From positions 62,001 to 126,000 of the forward strand of contig JAEZZA010000012.1 in the NCBI GenBank assembly GCA_023442525.1: a stretch of DNA of 64,000 bases, in the 5' to 3' direction. Position numbers and translations under genes: made by a program. Positions 8,975 to 17,816 of the stretch are shown piece after piece; position 1 is the stretch's first letter, and every line of letters begins with the position of its first letter. The DNA is from Bacteroidota bacterium (GTDB taxonomy: Bacteria > Bacteroidota > Bacteroidia > Bacteroidales > UBA10428). The notes beneath the pieces are model-generated. The model had not been told where the DNA came from and did not search any database. It saw nothing but the letters and a program-made list of their open reading frames with translations.

Positions 8975-9994
8975 TCAGCTACCTGCAAATTCATTCCCTA
9001 CTTTACGGGCGCGTTCGGGCTTGTCAAGGTTAATACCCAGGCCGATGCCAATGTCTACCAGAAGATTCCAGCCCGCGGCAAGGTATACATAAGGTGTCAT
9101 TTCGCCTGCCGGGGGCACTTTTATGGTTGGGAAAGGCGTATCGCGATCAGCTATGGCTATTACATTAAGGCCGACGCCTTTAACAAGAACATCCTCAAAC
9201 TTGGATATTTCAACATCAATAGGGTCGATCACAAAAACTACATCGTTCTTCTTCATCACTTCCTCAATGCCATGGGCTGCATAAGTGCCTTCGAGGAAGT
9301 CCGACTTGCGACGGGTAATCTCATTGGTTTTAAGAGTGAGCTCTTCGGCAACACCATCGTTATAACCGGCGAAATAAATGGTTTCGGCCTGGCAAGCCAT
9401 GTCAATGATCCCGGAGTCGATCTGCAGAGTAAGAGCCTTTTCAACTGCCGGAGCAAGGGCCGTTAACTCTTTTCTCATATCGGCAGTGCGCATATTCCAG
9501 AGGATGGATTCATAAAAGAGTGTTTGTTCAACCACGCTTTTTGTTGCGGCAACAGCATTTTCCCAGCCGCAATCAAGTACGAAGGTTTCGGAGCATACTT
9601 TTTCGAGCGGAGTGTTGTGGTTGGCTGTGAGACCAAACCTGTTCGGATTACCTTCGTTTTGCAGTTTAATAGCCAGTTCTATTATTTCTTTTGTCTTCCC
9701 CGAATTGGAAGCGCAAAAAACAGCAAAGTTGCTCAGGTCGTACTGTGATGCCTGACGTGATCCGTCGGTAAACAGTGCAGTATCAATGCCCCACCTGAGG
9801 GCTTTTCTGATCGTGTTTTTTGCCGGCAGGATGCGGCTTGAGCCTTCGCCTGTAAGCATTAACTTGCCTGTTTGCTTTATTTTGGCGGATACCGACTTCG
9901 TTCGGTCGGGATTGAAATTCTTAACTACGTCGATGGTTTGCATCATTTCCTGCACCAGGGCGTACTTTGAATAGTCGGGGTTAATTAAGTTCAT
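8975..9994 (-). CDS. SIS-domain sugar isomerase/deaminase-like protein
   Basis: Cytoplasmic 339-residue protein with two SIS (sugar isomerase) domains, roughly 35-165 and 195-325, like the isomerase half of GlmS and AgaS/FrlB-type proteins. Visible phosphosugar-binding features are GEGSSR near residue 50 and the S-x-S-G-x-T-type loop CASNSGKTKE near 95. No glutaminase domain is present. It probably isomerises or deaminates a phosphorylated (amino) sugar or cleaves an amino-acid adduct. It is the last of a leftward series (MFS, AspT-like transporter, DUF4954, SIS), though 191 bases separate it from DUF4954. Confidence 0.82.
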   Translation of the reverse strand: MNLINPDYSKYALVQEMMQTIDVVKNFNPDRTKSVSAKIKQTGKLMLTGEGSSRILPAKNTIRKALRWGIDTALFTDGSRQASQYDLSNFAVFCASNSGKTKEIIELAIKLQNEGNPNRFGLTANHNTPLEKVCSETFVLDCGWENAVAATKSVVEQTLFYESILWNMRTADMRKELTALAPAVEKALTLQIDSGIIDMACQAETIYFAGYNDGVAEELTLKTNEITRRKSDFLEGTYAAHGIEEVMKKNDVVFVIDPIDVEISKFEDVLVKGVGLNVIAIADRDTPFPTIKVPPAGEMTPYVYLAAGWNLLVDIGIGLGINLDKPERARKVGNEFAGS

Positions 9995-10185
9995 AACTAA
10001 GGTTTTTATATTGTCTTCTAAGTCTTCTGGTCTTCTGGTCTCTCCCTCTCTTTCTTTTCGTCTTCCGGCCTGCTGTAGTCTGTAGCCTGTAGCCTATGCT
10101 CAACGCTCTGCCTGTGCGGGCAGATTGCTTCGTCGCTCCTCTCCTTGCAATGACTGCCACGGATTGGCACAATAGCACATTGGTT
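9995..10185. repeat. intergenic mosaic of short repeats with a dispersed-repeat-like hairpin
   Basis: Gap between SIS and DUF4954 genes. Bases 10017-10045 hold direct repeats of GTCTTCTGG followed by a C/T-rich tract; 10074-10096 hold repeats of TGTAGYC. Bases 10121-10156 contain ATTGCTTCGTCGCTCC then TTGCAATGAC, whose ATTGC/GCAAT ends pair. The reverse complement (GCAAGGAGAGGAGCGACGAAGC-type) resembles a short dispersed repeat I know from many bacterial genomes. No gene is convincing here. Confidence 0.45.
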
Positions 10186-12387
10186 TTATTTCATCTTTTC
10201 GTACAGTTTGATCTTCTTCTTATATTCTTCGGTTTCCTTGCGAACCTGTACAATAAAAGAATTATCATCCACTTCGCCTATGGCTGCTTTCATTTCTTCT
10301 GCATTTCTGAAGGTCGCCTTACGAAAAGGATTTTCATAGTCTTTCTTTCGTGAGATATATACCTGATCGCATACATATTCTTGTATCCGTTCCGCTTCCT
10401 TCAGGATCGACTTCCAGGCTGAAGCACTAAGATAAGTATTTCCGGTTATCTCCAGCAAAGTAATATATGCATGTTTACGCTTATCGGTCTTATATTTTTC
10501 CCATAGCTGGTCGTACCGCTTATGTATTTGTTTCCATGAAGAGAGTTTACCGGTGCCGATATCTTTTCTGAGTTTATCAAGATCTTCTTCGGGCATGATC
10601 TGTCCCCCCAGGTTAACCCAATTTTGCTTACGCTTGCCTTTCAGATCGTTATGAAGTGATGACAATGAAGAATCAGGCTTTTCTTTAAAATAACCGAGTA
10701 CATTGGAGACACCGTAATAAATAAGCATATCGCGGTATGCATGCCAGGCTTTATAAGGTTTTATAATTACAGTTTTACGATGAGTATTCTCCAGGTTTTC
10801 GCCGAGAACTTCCAACTCGTCCACAATTTTTTGCTCTCCATTCAGAAGCTTTATTCCTAATTCGTGCAATTCAATTCCTGAATATTTTCCAGGCATGTCG
10901 TTTTTCCGCAGATAGGCTTTAGCCGTCCATTCTTCGAGCAGATGCATGGCATGGATGACCTCTTCCATAGTGTCGGGAGCAAAGGCATCAAATTCAATAT
11001 TCTGAACTTTGTTGATTCGTTTATCCCGGTTCTGAAACTTCCATGTATTGCGGGCCAGTGCAAACATGTTATATAACCACCAGTACGCGGGCATAATTTC
11101 GAGCTGATCCCTGCTGACGTTATTGTTCAGTAAGGAGAAGGGAAGAGGGATATTCATTTCAGCCGGATAATCGGCTTTGGAAAGCAGCACAAATGATGCG
11201 AACCGGCACGAATGCTTAACGCTGGTACATAATCCGGGCCAGAATCCCCTCCCTGCCTGAATTTCATTATCATTGGCGCGACTGTTATGATTCGATCCGA
11301 TAGTTGCTCCCGCTGCCATATTGCTTTGTCCCATTACCACCGAAGCAATCAGGAAAGAATTGTTATGATGCTGTTCATGTGCAGGGAAAATAAGGTTATT
11401 CAGAACCTCACAGCATGAGATGGTTGAATTGTCGCCCAGAAATGAATTGATCAGCCGGGCCCCGTATTTAAGGTTTGAATTCGACCCCAGTATGAATTTA
11501 ACAGCTTTACATCCATAAAAAATATGACAGCCATAGCCGATAATGCCATTCACGAGTTCCACGCCTTCCCCTATCTGCGTGGGTTCTTCGGCAGTAGAGT
11601 TGATGGTAAGATTTTTCAGCTTGTTGGCGCCCTTAATATAACAATACGAACCTATTTTGACATCTTTAAGAATGAGTGAATTTTTAATTACGCACTGTTC
11701 ACCGGTAATTCCGTAGTATCCCCTGCGGTTATCAAATGCTTCCTGGGTAATTTTGAAAAGCGCTTTCTGAAGGGCCTCGTCATCGCGGTATTTAGCCCAC
11801 AGATATGCATCGGCGGTTGTCATCCCGTCAAACGGAAGAACCTTACGACAACCGGTTTCATTCATCAGGTCGAGCCATGTGCGCACATTTTCGGGTTCGC
11901 CTTCTTTAAGTATTCCGTTACCGAATTTGGCATGATCTGTTGTATTCATTTCCTGAATATTGAAAAGAATGTTACGATCGCCAATGATATAATGTGAAAG
12001 GTAATGTACCTCATGTATGGCCACATCGTCGCCAATATCGCTTGCAATTATCAGGCTGTTTGTTATTCCGGTGGGTACTTTCAGGTCGTGGTGCTGAAGA
12101 AAAACGTTCCGTAGCCTGCCTATACGAACCAGTCCGAAGAAACGTGTATTTTTAATCTGGTCAGGGTCAAATTCGTCAGTTACCAGTATATTGTCCCATC
12201 CATCGGATGTATTGTCGTTTTTCACAAGGCGTTCTACTTCATCCGATCTCAGATTCCGCCAACCGCCCCGGGGTTTGTTGGTCTGGATATTTCGTAGATA
12301 GTATTCATCTTTCCCTTTAGGAAGGTATTCTTTCGGAATGAAATTCTTTCCCATATTTTCGGGAAATACAATAGCAACATTGTCCAT
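10186..12387 (-). CDS. DUF4954 family protein with left-handed beta-helix
   Basis: 733-residue cytoplasmic protein of the DUF4954 family found in Bacteroidetes and spirochaetes. Residues about 70-420 show hexapeptide-type periodicity (for example IGYGCHIFYGCKAV, IKNSLILKDVKIGSYCYIKGA, LGDNSTISCCEVL), the pattern of left-handed beta-helix acyl/nucleotidyl transferases. The C-terminal 250 residues are helical and charged (repeated KK/EE). Biochemical function is not known. It lies 43 bases downstream of the AspT-like transporter in the same orientation and may be cotranscribed with it. Confidence 0.85.
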   Translation of the reverse strand: MDNVAIVFPENMGKNFIPKEYLPKGKDEYYLRNIQTNKPRGGWRNLRSDEVERLVKNDNTSDGWDNILVTDEFDPDQIKNTRFFGLVRIGRLRNVFLQHHDLKVPTGITNSLIIASDIGDDVAIHEVHYLSHYIIGDRNILFNIQEMNTTDHAKFGNGILKEGEPENVRTWLDLMNETGCRKVLPFDGMTTADAYLWAKYRDDEALQKALFKITQEAFDNRRGYYGITGEQCVIKNSLILKDVKIGSYCYIKGANKLKNLTINSTAEEPTQIGEGVELVNGIIGYGCHIFYGCKAVKFILGSNSNLKYGARLINSFLGDNSTISCCEVLNNLIFPAHEQHHNNSFLIASVVMGQSNMAAGATIGSNHNSRANDNEIQAGRGFWPGLCTSVKHSCRFASFVLLSKADYPAEMNIPLPFSLLNNNVSRDQLEIMPAYWWLYNMFALARNTWKFQNRDKRINKVQNIEFDAFAPDTMEEVIHAMHLLEEWTAKAYLRKNDMPGKYSGIELHELGIKLLNGEQKIVDELEVLGENLENTHRKTVIIKPYKAWHAYRDMLIYYGVSNVLGYFKEKPDSSLSSLHNDLKGKRKQNWVNLGGQIMPEEDLDKLRKDIGTGKLSSWKQIHKRYDQLWEKYKTDKRKHAYITLLEITGNTYLSASAWKSILKEAERIQEYVCDQVYISRKKDYENPFRKATFRNAEEMKAAIGEVDDNSFIVQVRKETEEYKKKIKLYEKMK

Positions 12388-12430
12388 GGGTTTTTTAGAT
12401 TAGTTGAATTGATTTTACCTGACAAAATGA

Positions 12431-14086
12431 CTATAAACTGATTAATACCAGAGTTTGAGCTGCCAGAATCCGAAGGAACATAGTTAGCGGATAAACGGTA
12501 GCATAGGCGGTTGACTGAGCATGAACGGGAGCCAGGCTGTTTGCAAATTCGAGTGCAGGAGGGTCTGTCATCGAACCTGAAATGATTCCGCAAATTTTCA
12601 GGTAATTGTATTTCAGCATCCGGGCAATGATACCTGCAATCAGAATGGGTACAAGTGTAATTACTGCTCCATAGATCATCCACATATAACCTCCATCCAT
12701 AAAGGTTTTTACAAAATTACCCCCTGAGGAAAGTCCCACACAACTTAAAAACAGGATTATACCCAGTTCGCGGATCATCATATTTGCACCGGGAGTCATA
12801 TAGAAATCAAAATTCTTATAGCGCCGCTGATTGCCAAGCAAAATGGCAATGATCAAGGGACCTCCTGCCAGACCAAGCTTTGCCGGAGCGGGTAATCCGG
12901 GAATGAATATGGGAATGCTGCCCACAACCACGCCCAGGGAAATACCTATGAAAATCGGAATGGTGTTGGGATGGGCGAGTTCCTCAACCGAGTTTCCAAG
13001 CTCGTTTCTGATTTCCGGTAGTAGTTCCCTTTTACCTACTATCCTCACGGTATCTCCAAATTCGACCGTGGTGCTGCGTGTAGGAAGTATTTCGGTACCT
13101 GCCCGGAAAATTCGTGTAATATTAGCTTCGTACCTCCGGTAAATTCCTATTTGCTGAATGGTCTTGCCGGCCCATTTCCGGTTGGTGACCAGAACATGAA
13201 ACATGGCCAGATCACCTGAAATTTCTTTCTTTTCCGAGATTTTCACACTGCCTATCTTCATGCGAAGATTTTTAATATGCTGGAGTGCCGACACTCCGAT
13301 AATCACATCGCCTTCACGAAGAACCAGATCTTCGGTGGCCACAAGGTAATTTCCTGTTCGCAGTATACGTGAAATAACCAGTTCCTTATCGATAAACTCT
13401 TTGATATAACTTATTTTCTGACCGAATAAGTTGGGATTTGTTATGGAAATTTCCACGCTTTCCAGTTTCTGACGCAATGTTTTGAATGAGTTTTTATAAT
13501 CGGTAATTTCCCTGTCAATATTGATCCGGAAAATCATTCTCAGAATTACCATCGAAAGTATGATTCCCACAACTCCGAAAGGGTAAGCCAGAGCGTAACC
13601 CATACCGGCAACTGAAACATCTTCAGTGGTGGCTACATCGGTTAATATCTGTTGAGCAGCACCCAGCCCGGGAGTATTGGTTACAGCACCGCTCATAATT
13701 CCTGCCATTATGGATGCAGAAACCCCACCGAACTTGTGAAACAGTATTGCAATGAGTAATCCACCGAATACAATACCCATTGCGAACAAATTCATGCGAA
13801 TACCATCACTGCGGAAGGAATTGAAGAAACGTGGGCCTACATCAATTCCGATGGCATAAACAAAAAGGATAAGACCGAATTCACGTATAAAATGCAGCAC
13901 TTCCGGATTAGCTTGTGCACCAAGGTGGCCTATAAACAGACCTGAAAACAAGACTCCGGCAATTCCAAGTTTAATATTTCTGAATTTGATTTTACCCAGA
14001 AGCAGTCCGGCAAAAGCAGTTATGCTGATATATAATATCGCAGTCGCCGTATCGGTTCCAGTGAAAACATTCCTGAGAAACTCCAT
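12431..14086 (-). CDS. putative AspT/YidE-type transporter with two TrkA_C domains
   Basis: 551-residue inner-membrane protein with the aspartate:alanine exchanger (AAE) family layout: an N-terminal membrane half (about 1-180), two soluble TrkA_C/RCK_C domains (about 190-285 and 290-375), and a second membrane half (about 380-551). The repeated half-signature includes the GxxSGAxTNTPGL loop at about 130 and the matching GSMTDPPAL loop near 520, typical of the AspT/YidE/YbjL duplication. The substrate is unknown; characterised relatives exchange small carboxylates or amino acids. The TrkA_C domains imply ligand gating. 43 bases separate it from DUF4954. Confidence 0.87.
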   Translation of the reverse strand: MEFLRNVFTGTDTATAILYISITAFAGLLLGKIKFRNIKLGIAGVLFSGLFIGHLGAQANPEVLHFIREFGLILFVYAIGIDVGPRFFNSFRSDGIRMNLFAMGIVFGGLLIAILFHKFGGVSASIMAGIMSGAVTNTPGLGAAQQILTDVATTEDVSVAGMGYALAYPFGVVGIILSMVILRMIFRINIDREITDYKNSFKTLRQKLESVEISITNPNLFGQKISYIKEFIDKELVISRILRTGNYLVATEDLVLREGDVIIGVSALQHIKNLRMKIGSVKISEKKEISGDLAMFHVLVTNRKWAGKTIQQIGIYRRYEANITRIFRAGTEILPTRSTTVEFGDTVRIVGKRELLPEIRNELGNSVEELAHPNTIPIFIGISLGVVVGSIPIFIPGLPAPAKLGLAGGPLIIAILLGNQRRYKNFDFYMTPGANMMIRELGIILFLSCVGLSSGGNFVKTFMDGGYMWMIYGAVITLVPILIAGIIARMLKYNYLKICGIISGSMTDPPALEFANSLAPVHAQSTAYATVYPLTMFLRILAAQTLVLISL

Positions 14087-14196
14087 ATTACATTTATCTG
14101 GTCACTAAATTAATATCTAAGCCTGATATAACCAATACGTGGTTTTGTTAATTACGTTTACTTATCAACTGTTACAATCCCTGACATACTGTCCTG

Positions 14197-15507
14197 CTAA
14201 TTCTCCGGTATCTCGTCGGGCAGTTTGGTCACAAGTCCTTTATCGCGGTAAATGGTTCTTACGGTACTCCGCATTGACCGCCTGTTGTGTTCGAACCAGA
14301 ATGCAGAAATAATAGTCACCACTCCTCCAATCAGCATGGTATTTTTAACTCCTATGGCACTTGCCATTGCACCACCTGACAAATTCCCGATAGGCACTGT
14401 TCCCATGAGTGCCATGGAATAAAACGACATTACGCGTCCTCTTTTGTCTTCATCGGCCAGCGACTGTATCATGGTATTTGCGGCTGCAAGCGATAATATC
14501 ATGGAAATTCCGCCTATGAAAAAGAAGATAAGTGAAAACGTAAGATTGAATCCAAACGAGGCAATCATTATGGCAATACCGAAAATAATCACATTAATGG
14601 TGATCAGCTTTCCCAGTCCGATTATTGTTTTCCTTGCAGCCATTATTATGGCACCGGTAAGGGCGCCGGCGCCAAGTCCCGACATCAGGAATCCAAGGGT
14701 TTCGCTTCCTCCGTGCAATAATTCCCGGGCATAAGCGGGTAACAATACAATAAAAGGATATCCAAATAAACTGAGGACTGCAAGCAGGAGTATCAGAACA
14801 CGTATAGGAACGGTACGAAATGTATACCTGAACCCTTCGGAGAAACTTTTTCGAAATTCCGTATCCGCGTTTTTATTTTGCCTGCGGGGGAGCTTAACCA
14901 TGAGCAATGCTCCTATAACAGCCACATAACTTGTAGTATTAATAAGAAAGCTGAGTCCTTCGCCCACGGCTGCAATTGTAAGCCCGGCAATAGCAGGGCC
15001 AACAAGACGCGCACTGTTAAATAGCGCAGAGTTCAGGGCGATAGCATTTCCCAGGTTTTTCGGGTCATCAATGAGGTCAACAACCAATGACTGCCTGGCA
15101 GGTGCATCAAATGCACTGATAATTCCGAACACTATACTTAACGTGATGATGTGCCAAACTTCAATTACGTTCAATAATACCAGGATAGTAAGTGTAAGAG
15201 CCTGGAGCATAAAAAATACCTGGGCTAAGGTCATGATTTTAAGCCGGTTGAACCGGTCGGTCAGAACGCCTGTGAATGGTGACAGTATGAAAGTAGGTAT
15301 ATTGGTGGTAAAACCGACTACTCCCAGCAAGAAAACAGACCCGGTTAACCTGTAAATAAGCCAGCTAAGGGCAATATTTTGCATCCAGGTGCCAATCATC
15401 GATATACTTTGTCCAATGAAATATAATCGGTAATTACGCGACCTGAGGGAGGCGAAAATATCACGCAGTGCAGAAAAATCTTTCGGAATAACCTGAAATT
15501 GCGTCAT
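14197..15507 (-). CDS. MFS transporter (MFS_3/EntS-like)
   Basis: 436-residue major facilitator superfamily carrier with about twelve membrane helices. N-terminal signature RSRNYRLYFIGQSISMIGTWMQ is typical of the MFS_3 (EntS/DUF894) group, and DRFNRLKIMTLAQ is the cytoplasmic loop 2-3 motif. Relatives export siderophores or drugs; the substrate here is unknown. ATG at 15507 was chosen over an in-frame TTG at 15537 because the TTG falls inside a TATTTTTG -7 box. A 110-base gap to the next gene on the same strand leaves room for a separate promoter for the AspT-like gene. Confidence 0.85.
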   Translation of the reverse strand: MTQFQVIPKDFSALRDIFASLRSRNYRLYFIGQSISMIGTWMQNIALSWLIYRLTGSVFLLGVVGFTTNIPTFILSPFTGVLTDRFNRLKIMTLAQVFFMLQALTLTILVLLNVIEVWHIITLSIVFGIISAFDAPARQSLVVDLIDDPKNLGNAIALNSALFNSARLVGPAIAGLTIAAVGEGLSFLINTTSYVAVIGALLMVKLPRRQNKNADTEFRKSFSEGFRYTFRTVPIRVLILLLAVLSLFGYPFIVLLPAYARELLHGGSETLGFLMSGLGAGALTGAIIMAARKTIIGLGKLITINVIIFGIAIMIASFGFNLTFSLIFFFIGGISMILSLAAANTMIQSLADEDKRGRVMSFYSMALMGTVPIGNLSGGAMASAIGVKNTMLIGGVVTIISAFWFEHNRRSMRSTVRTIYRDKGLVTKLPDEIPEN

Positions 15508-15534
15508 TTTAAGCGGCAACTGTAATTGCACCGG

Positions 15535-15565
15535 CAAAAATAGGAAACACTTTTCTTTTTAAAAA
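15535..15565 (-). promoter_or_regulatory. Bacteroidetes-type promoter for the MFS gene
   Basis: Reading leftward, TATTTTTG (15542 down to 15535) fits the -7 consensus TAnnTTTG; 19 bases upstream is TTTT, three of four to the -33 TTTG. Predicted transcription start near 15528 gives a leader of about 20 bases to the ATG at 15507. Confidence 0.6.
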
Positions 15566-15623
15566 TGAAATGGTTTTATTTACTTTAAGGTTTATTAATA
15601 ATCCATTTAATTCAGGTGATCCT

Positions 15624-16823
15624 ATGAAAAATCAATTTGAATTGACCAACGCACAGTTGATAGATATCGCAAACGATCTAACAAAGAAGGTTGTAGCAGG
15701 GTTGAAGGAAGACGGAACTGAAATCAAATGTCTGCCTACTTATATTCATCCAAAGAAGGACGGGATTAAAGGCGAGGCCACTGTTTTCGATTTAGGAGGG
15801 ACAAATTTCAGGGTTGCCACCGTATCGGTTGGTAAGGAATCGAAAGTTACCGGTACTACCGAAAGAGATATAACTGAAATGAAGAACAAGGGCTTCACCA
15901 AAACTGATCTTTTCGATGCTCAGACCAAGACCCTTAAACAGGTGAATGTTCCGAATGATACACCCATAGGATATTGTTTCTCTTATGCCACAAAATCATT
16001 ACCTGATGGTGATGCAGAGTTGATTAAATGGACAAAAGGCGTAAATATTCCGGATATGGAAGGAAAGCCAGTTGGCAAACCTCTTCTCAATTACCTGAAT
16101 GAGCACAGCTCATCACGGTTTACAGACATCAGGGTTGTAAATGATACCATAACCAGTTTATTCGCCGGATTGCTTAACCCGGGATTTGACGCGTACATCG
16201 GACTGATCGTGGGAACAGGAACCAATATGGCCACCTTCTTTCCATCGGAATATATTCCCAAGATCAGTACTTTGAAAGACTGGTCGGGCGAAACTCCCAT
16301 CAATTTTGAATCGGGTAATTTCTATCCGCCTCACCTTACAGAAATTGATGACAAGGTGGATGCAAAGTCAGATAATAAAGGATACCAGCGTTTTGAAAAG
16401 GCTATTTCAGGAATGTACCTGGGCCGTGTATTCATGGAAGCATTTCCAAATGAAAATTTTAAAGAAGAATTAAGCGCTGCTGATTTGTCAAGGATGATCA
16501 ATAATCCCGGTCAGTACAAGCAGGAATTTGTTGAGGTGGCCTGGCAAATCTATGAAAGGTCGGCTAAACTGGTGGCTGCATCAATAGCAGGATTGGTTAA
16601 AAATCTGAAAACAGCAAATGCATCAGTTAAAAAAGTTCAGGTACTGGCCGAAGGTAGCCTTTACTGGAGTAAGATTACCTCGGGTAAGCCCTCCTATGCC
16701 GATATGGTAAATGATTGTGTGAATAAGCTGGTGAAAGACCTTGGTATGCCCGATGTAAATGTTACAATTTCACAGATGGAAAATGCAAATCTCATCGGCG
16801 CTGCAATGGCTGTTCTTTCATAA
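15624..16823 (+). CDS. hexokinase (eukaryotic-type)
   Basis: 399-residue cytoplasmic hexokinase of the eukaryotic Hexokinase_1/2 type rather than a ROK or Glk glucokinase. Evidence: phosphate-1 loop FDLGGTNFRV, the catalytic-region VVNDTITSL, GTGTN, the glucose-binding NFESG segment and a C-terminal MENANLIGAA. It phosphorylates glucose or related hexoses with ATP, feeding sugars released by the surrounding glycosidases into glycolysis. The start at 15624 follows AGGTGAT eight bases upstream; an in-frame ATG at 15570 would add an 18-residue leader with no homology. The downstream isomerase-like gene is 30 bases away. Confidence 0.92.
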   Translation: MKNQFELTNAQLIDIANDLTKKVVAGLKEDGTEIKCLPTYIHPKKDGIKGEATVFDLGGTNFRVATVSVGKESKVTGTTERDITEMKNKGFTKTDLFDAQTKTLKQVNVPNDTPIGYCFSYATKSLPDGDAELIKWTKGVNIPDMEGKPVGKPLLNYLNEHSSSRFTDIRVVNDTITSLFAGLLNPGFDAYIGLIVGTGTNMATFFPSEYIPKISTLKDWSGETPINFESGNFYPPHLTEIDDKVDAKSDNKGYQRFEKAISGMYLGRVFMEAFPNENFKEELSAADLSRMINNPGQYKQEFVEVAWQIYERSAKLVAASIAGLVKNLKTANASVKKVQVLAEGSLYWSKITSGKPSYADMVNDCVNKLVKDLGMPDVNVTISQMENANLIGAAMAVLS

Positions 16824-16853
16824 TCTTTGGATTAATCATTTAACAGATTAGAT

Positions 16854-17777
16854 ATGAAATCATCACGAAGAAATTTCATCAGGACATCGGCTATGGCTGC
16901 TGCCGCATTGGCCTTGTATCGTTGTAAACCTGCCACTACAACTAGTAGTAAAACCAGTAGTAATAAAGGTATAGTTGGACTGCAGCTATACTCGATACGC
17001 GAAGAGATGCAGAATGATCCTCTCGGATCGCTGAAACAGGTTGCCGACATGGGATATGTATACCTGGAACATGCCAACTACATCGACCGGAAATTTTATG
17101 GTTACACGGCTCCCGAATTCAAAAAAATCCTGGATGATCTGGGATTAAAAATGGTAAGCGGGCATACTGTATTTGGTTTAAATCACTGGGACGAAGAGAA
17201 GAATGATTTCACCGATTCATGGAAATACACAGTTGAAGATGCTGCAGTATTACAGCAGCAATATATGATCAGTCCATGGATGGATGAAAAGATGAGGGAT
17301 TCAAAAGACAGTTTGAATAAATACCTCGACATTTTTAATAAATGCGGTGAACTGTGCATCAAGTCGAACATGAAGTTCGGATATCATAATCATGATTTCG
17401 AATTCAGCCAGAAATTCGACGACAAGTCGGTGTTTGACATTATGCTGGACAAAATGGATCCGAAGCTCGTGGTTGTACAGCTCGACATCGGTAATATGTA
17501 TAATGCCGGTGCTGTTGCTCTCGACGTGGTTAAACAATATCCCGGACGTTTTGAGAATATCCATATAAAGGACGAAATCAAATCGTCAGGAGGTGAGGCT
17601 GAGTATGAAAGCTGTATTCTGGGCGAAGGTGTTATCAGCTGCAAAGAAGTTGTTGACCTTTCAACAAAGATCGGCGGTACCACAGTATACATAATCGAAC
17701 AGGAATCCTACCAGGGCAAATTACCCATGGATTGCGTGAAACAGGACCTGGAGATTATGAGGGAATGGGGGTATTAA
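16854..17777 (+). CDS. exported sugar phosphate isomerase/epimerase-like TIM barrel
   Basis: 307 residues. The N terminus SSRRNFIRTSAMAAAALALYRC carries a Tat-type twin-arginine signal with a possible lipobox (Cys23), so the protein is probably exported folded. The rest is an AP-endonuclease-2/xylose-isomerase-like TIM barrel: GLQLYSIREEM, the metal-site region KFGYHNHDFEF, VQLDIGNM and YIIEQESYQG supply the usual His/Asp/Glu ligands. Such exported members are frequent in Bacteroidetes carbohydrate loci, where some relatives act as 3-keto-glycoside hydrolases or epimerases; the reaction is unproven here. It is likely cotranscribed with hexokinase and ends in a strong bidirectional terminator. 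Confidence 0.83.
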   Translation: MKSSRRNFIRTSAMAAAALALYRCKPATTTSSKTSSNKGIVGLQLYSIREEMQNDPLGSLKQVADMGYVYLEHANYIDRKFYGYTAPEFKKILDDLGLKMVSGHTVFGLNHWDEEKNDFTDSWKYTVEDAAVLQQQYMISPWMDEKMRDSKDSLNKYLDIFNKCGELCIKSNMKFGYHNHDFEFSQKFDDKSVFDIMLDKMDPKLVVVQLDIGNMYNAGAVALDVVKQYPGRFENIHIKDEIKSSGGEAEYESCILGEGVISCKEVVDLSTKIGGTTVYIIEQESYQGKLPMDCVKQDLEIMREWGY

Positions 17778-17782
17778 AATTA

Positions 17783-17814
17783 ATGTAGGGACAGGTCACG
17801 ACCTGTCCCTACAT
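17783..17814. terminator. bidirectional terminator / palindromic repeat
   Basis: Perfect 15-base inverted repeat ATGTAGGGACAGGTC / GACCTGTCCCTACAT separated by two bases, located between the converging isomerase and GH2 genes. The stem would terminate both transcripts. Its GTAGGGACAGG core resembles GC-rich palindromes dispersed in many unrelated bacterial genomes, so it may be a mobile palindrome reused as a terminator. Confidence 0.75.
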
Positions 17815-17816
17815 AA

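Noticed and set aside
8948..9466. Long open frame opposite the SIS gene
   Set aside because: Antisense shadow of a clear double-SIS protein; no recognisable domain.
9981..10178. Small open frame containing an IARRGATKQS-like string
   Set aside because: It is the translation of the dispersed repeat element and flanking low-complexity DNA, a typical spurious call.
15508..15537. TTG start extending the MFS protein by ten residues
   Set aside because: The TTG lies in the -7 box TATTTTTG; the ATG at 15507 fits the promoter and the family start.
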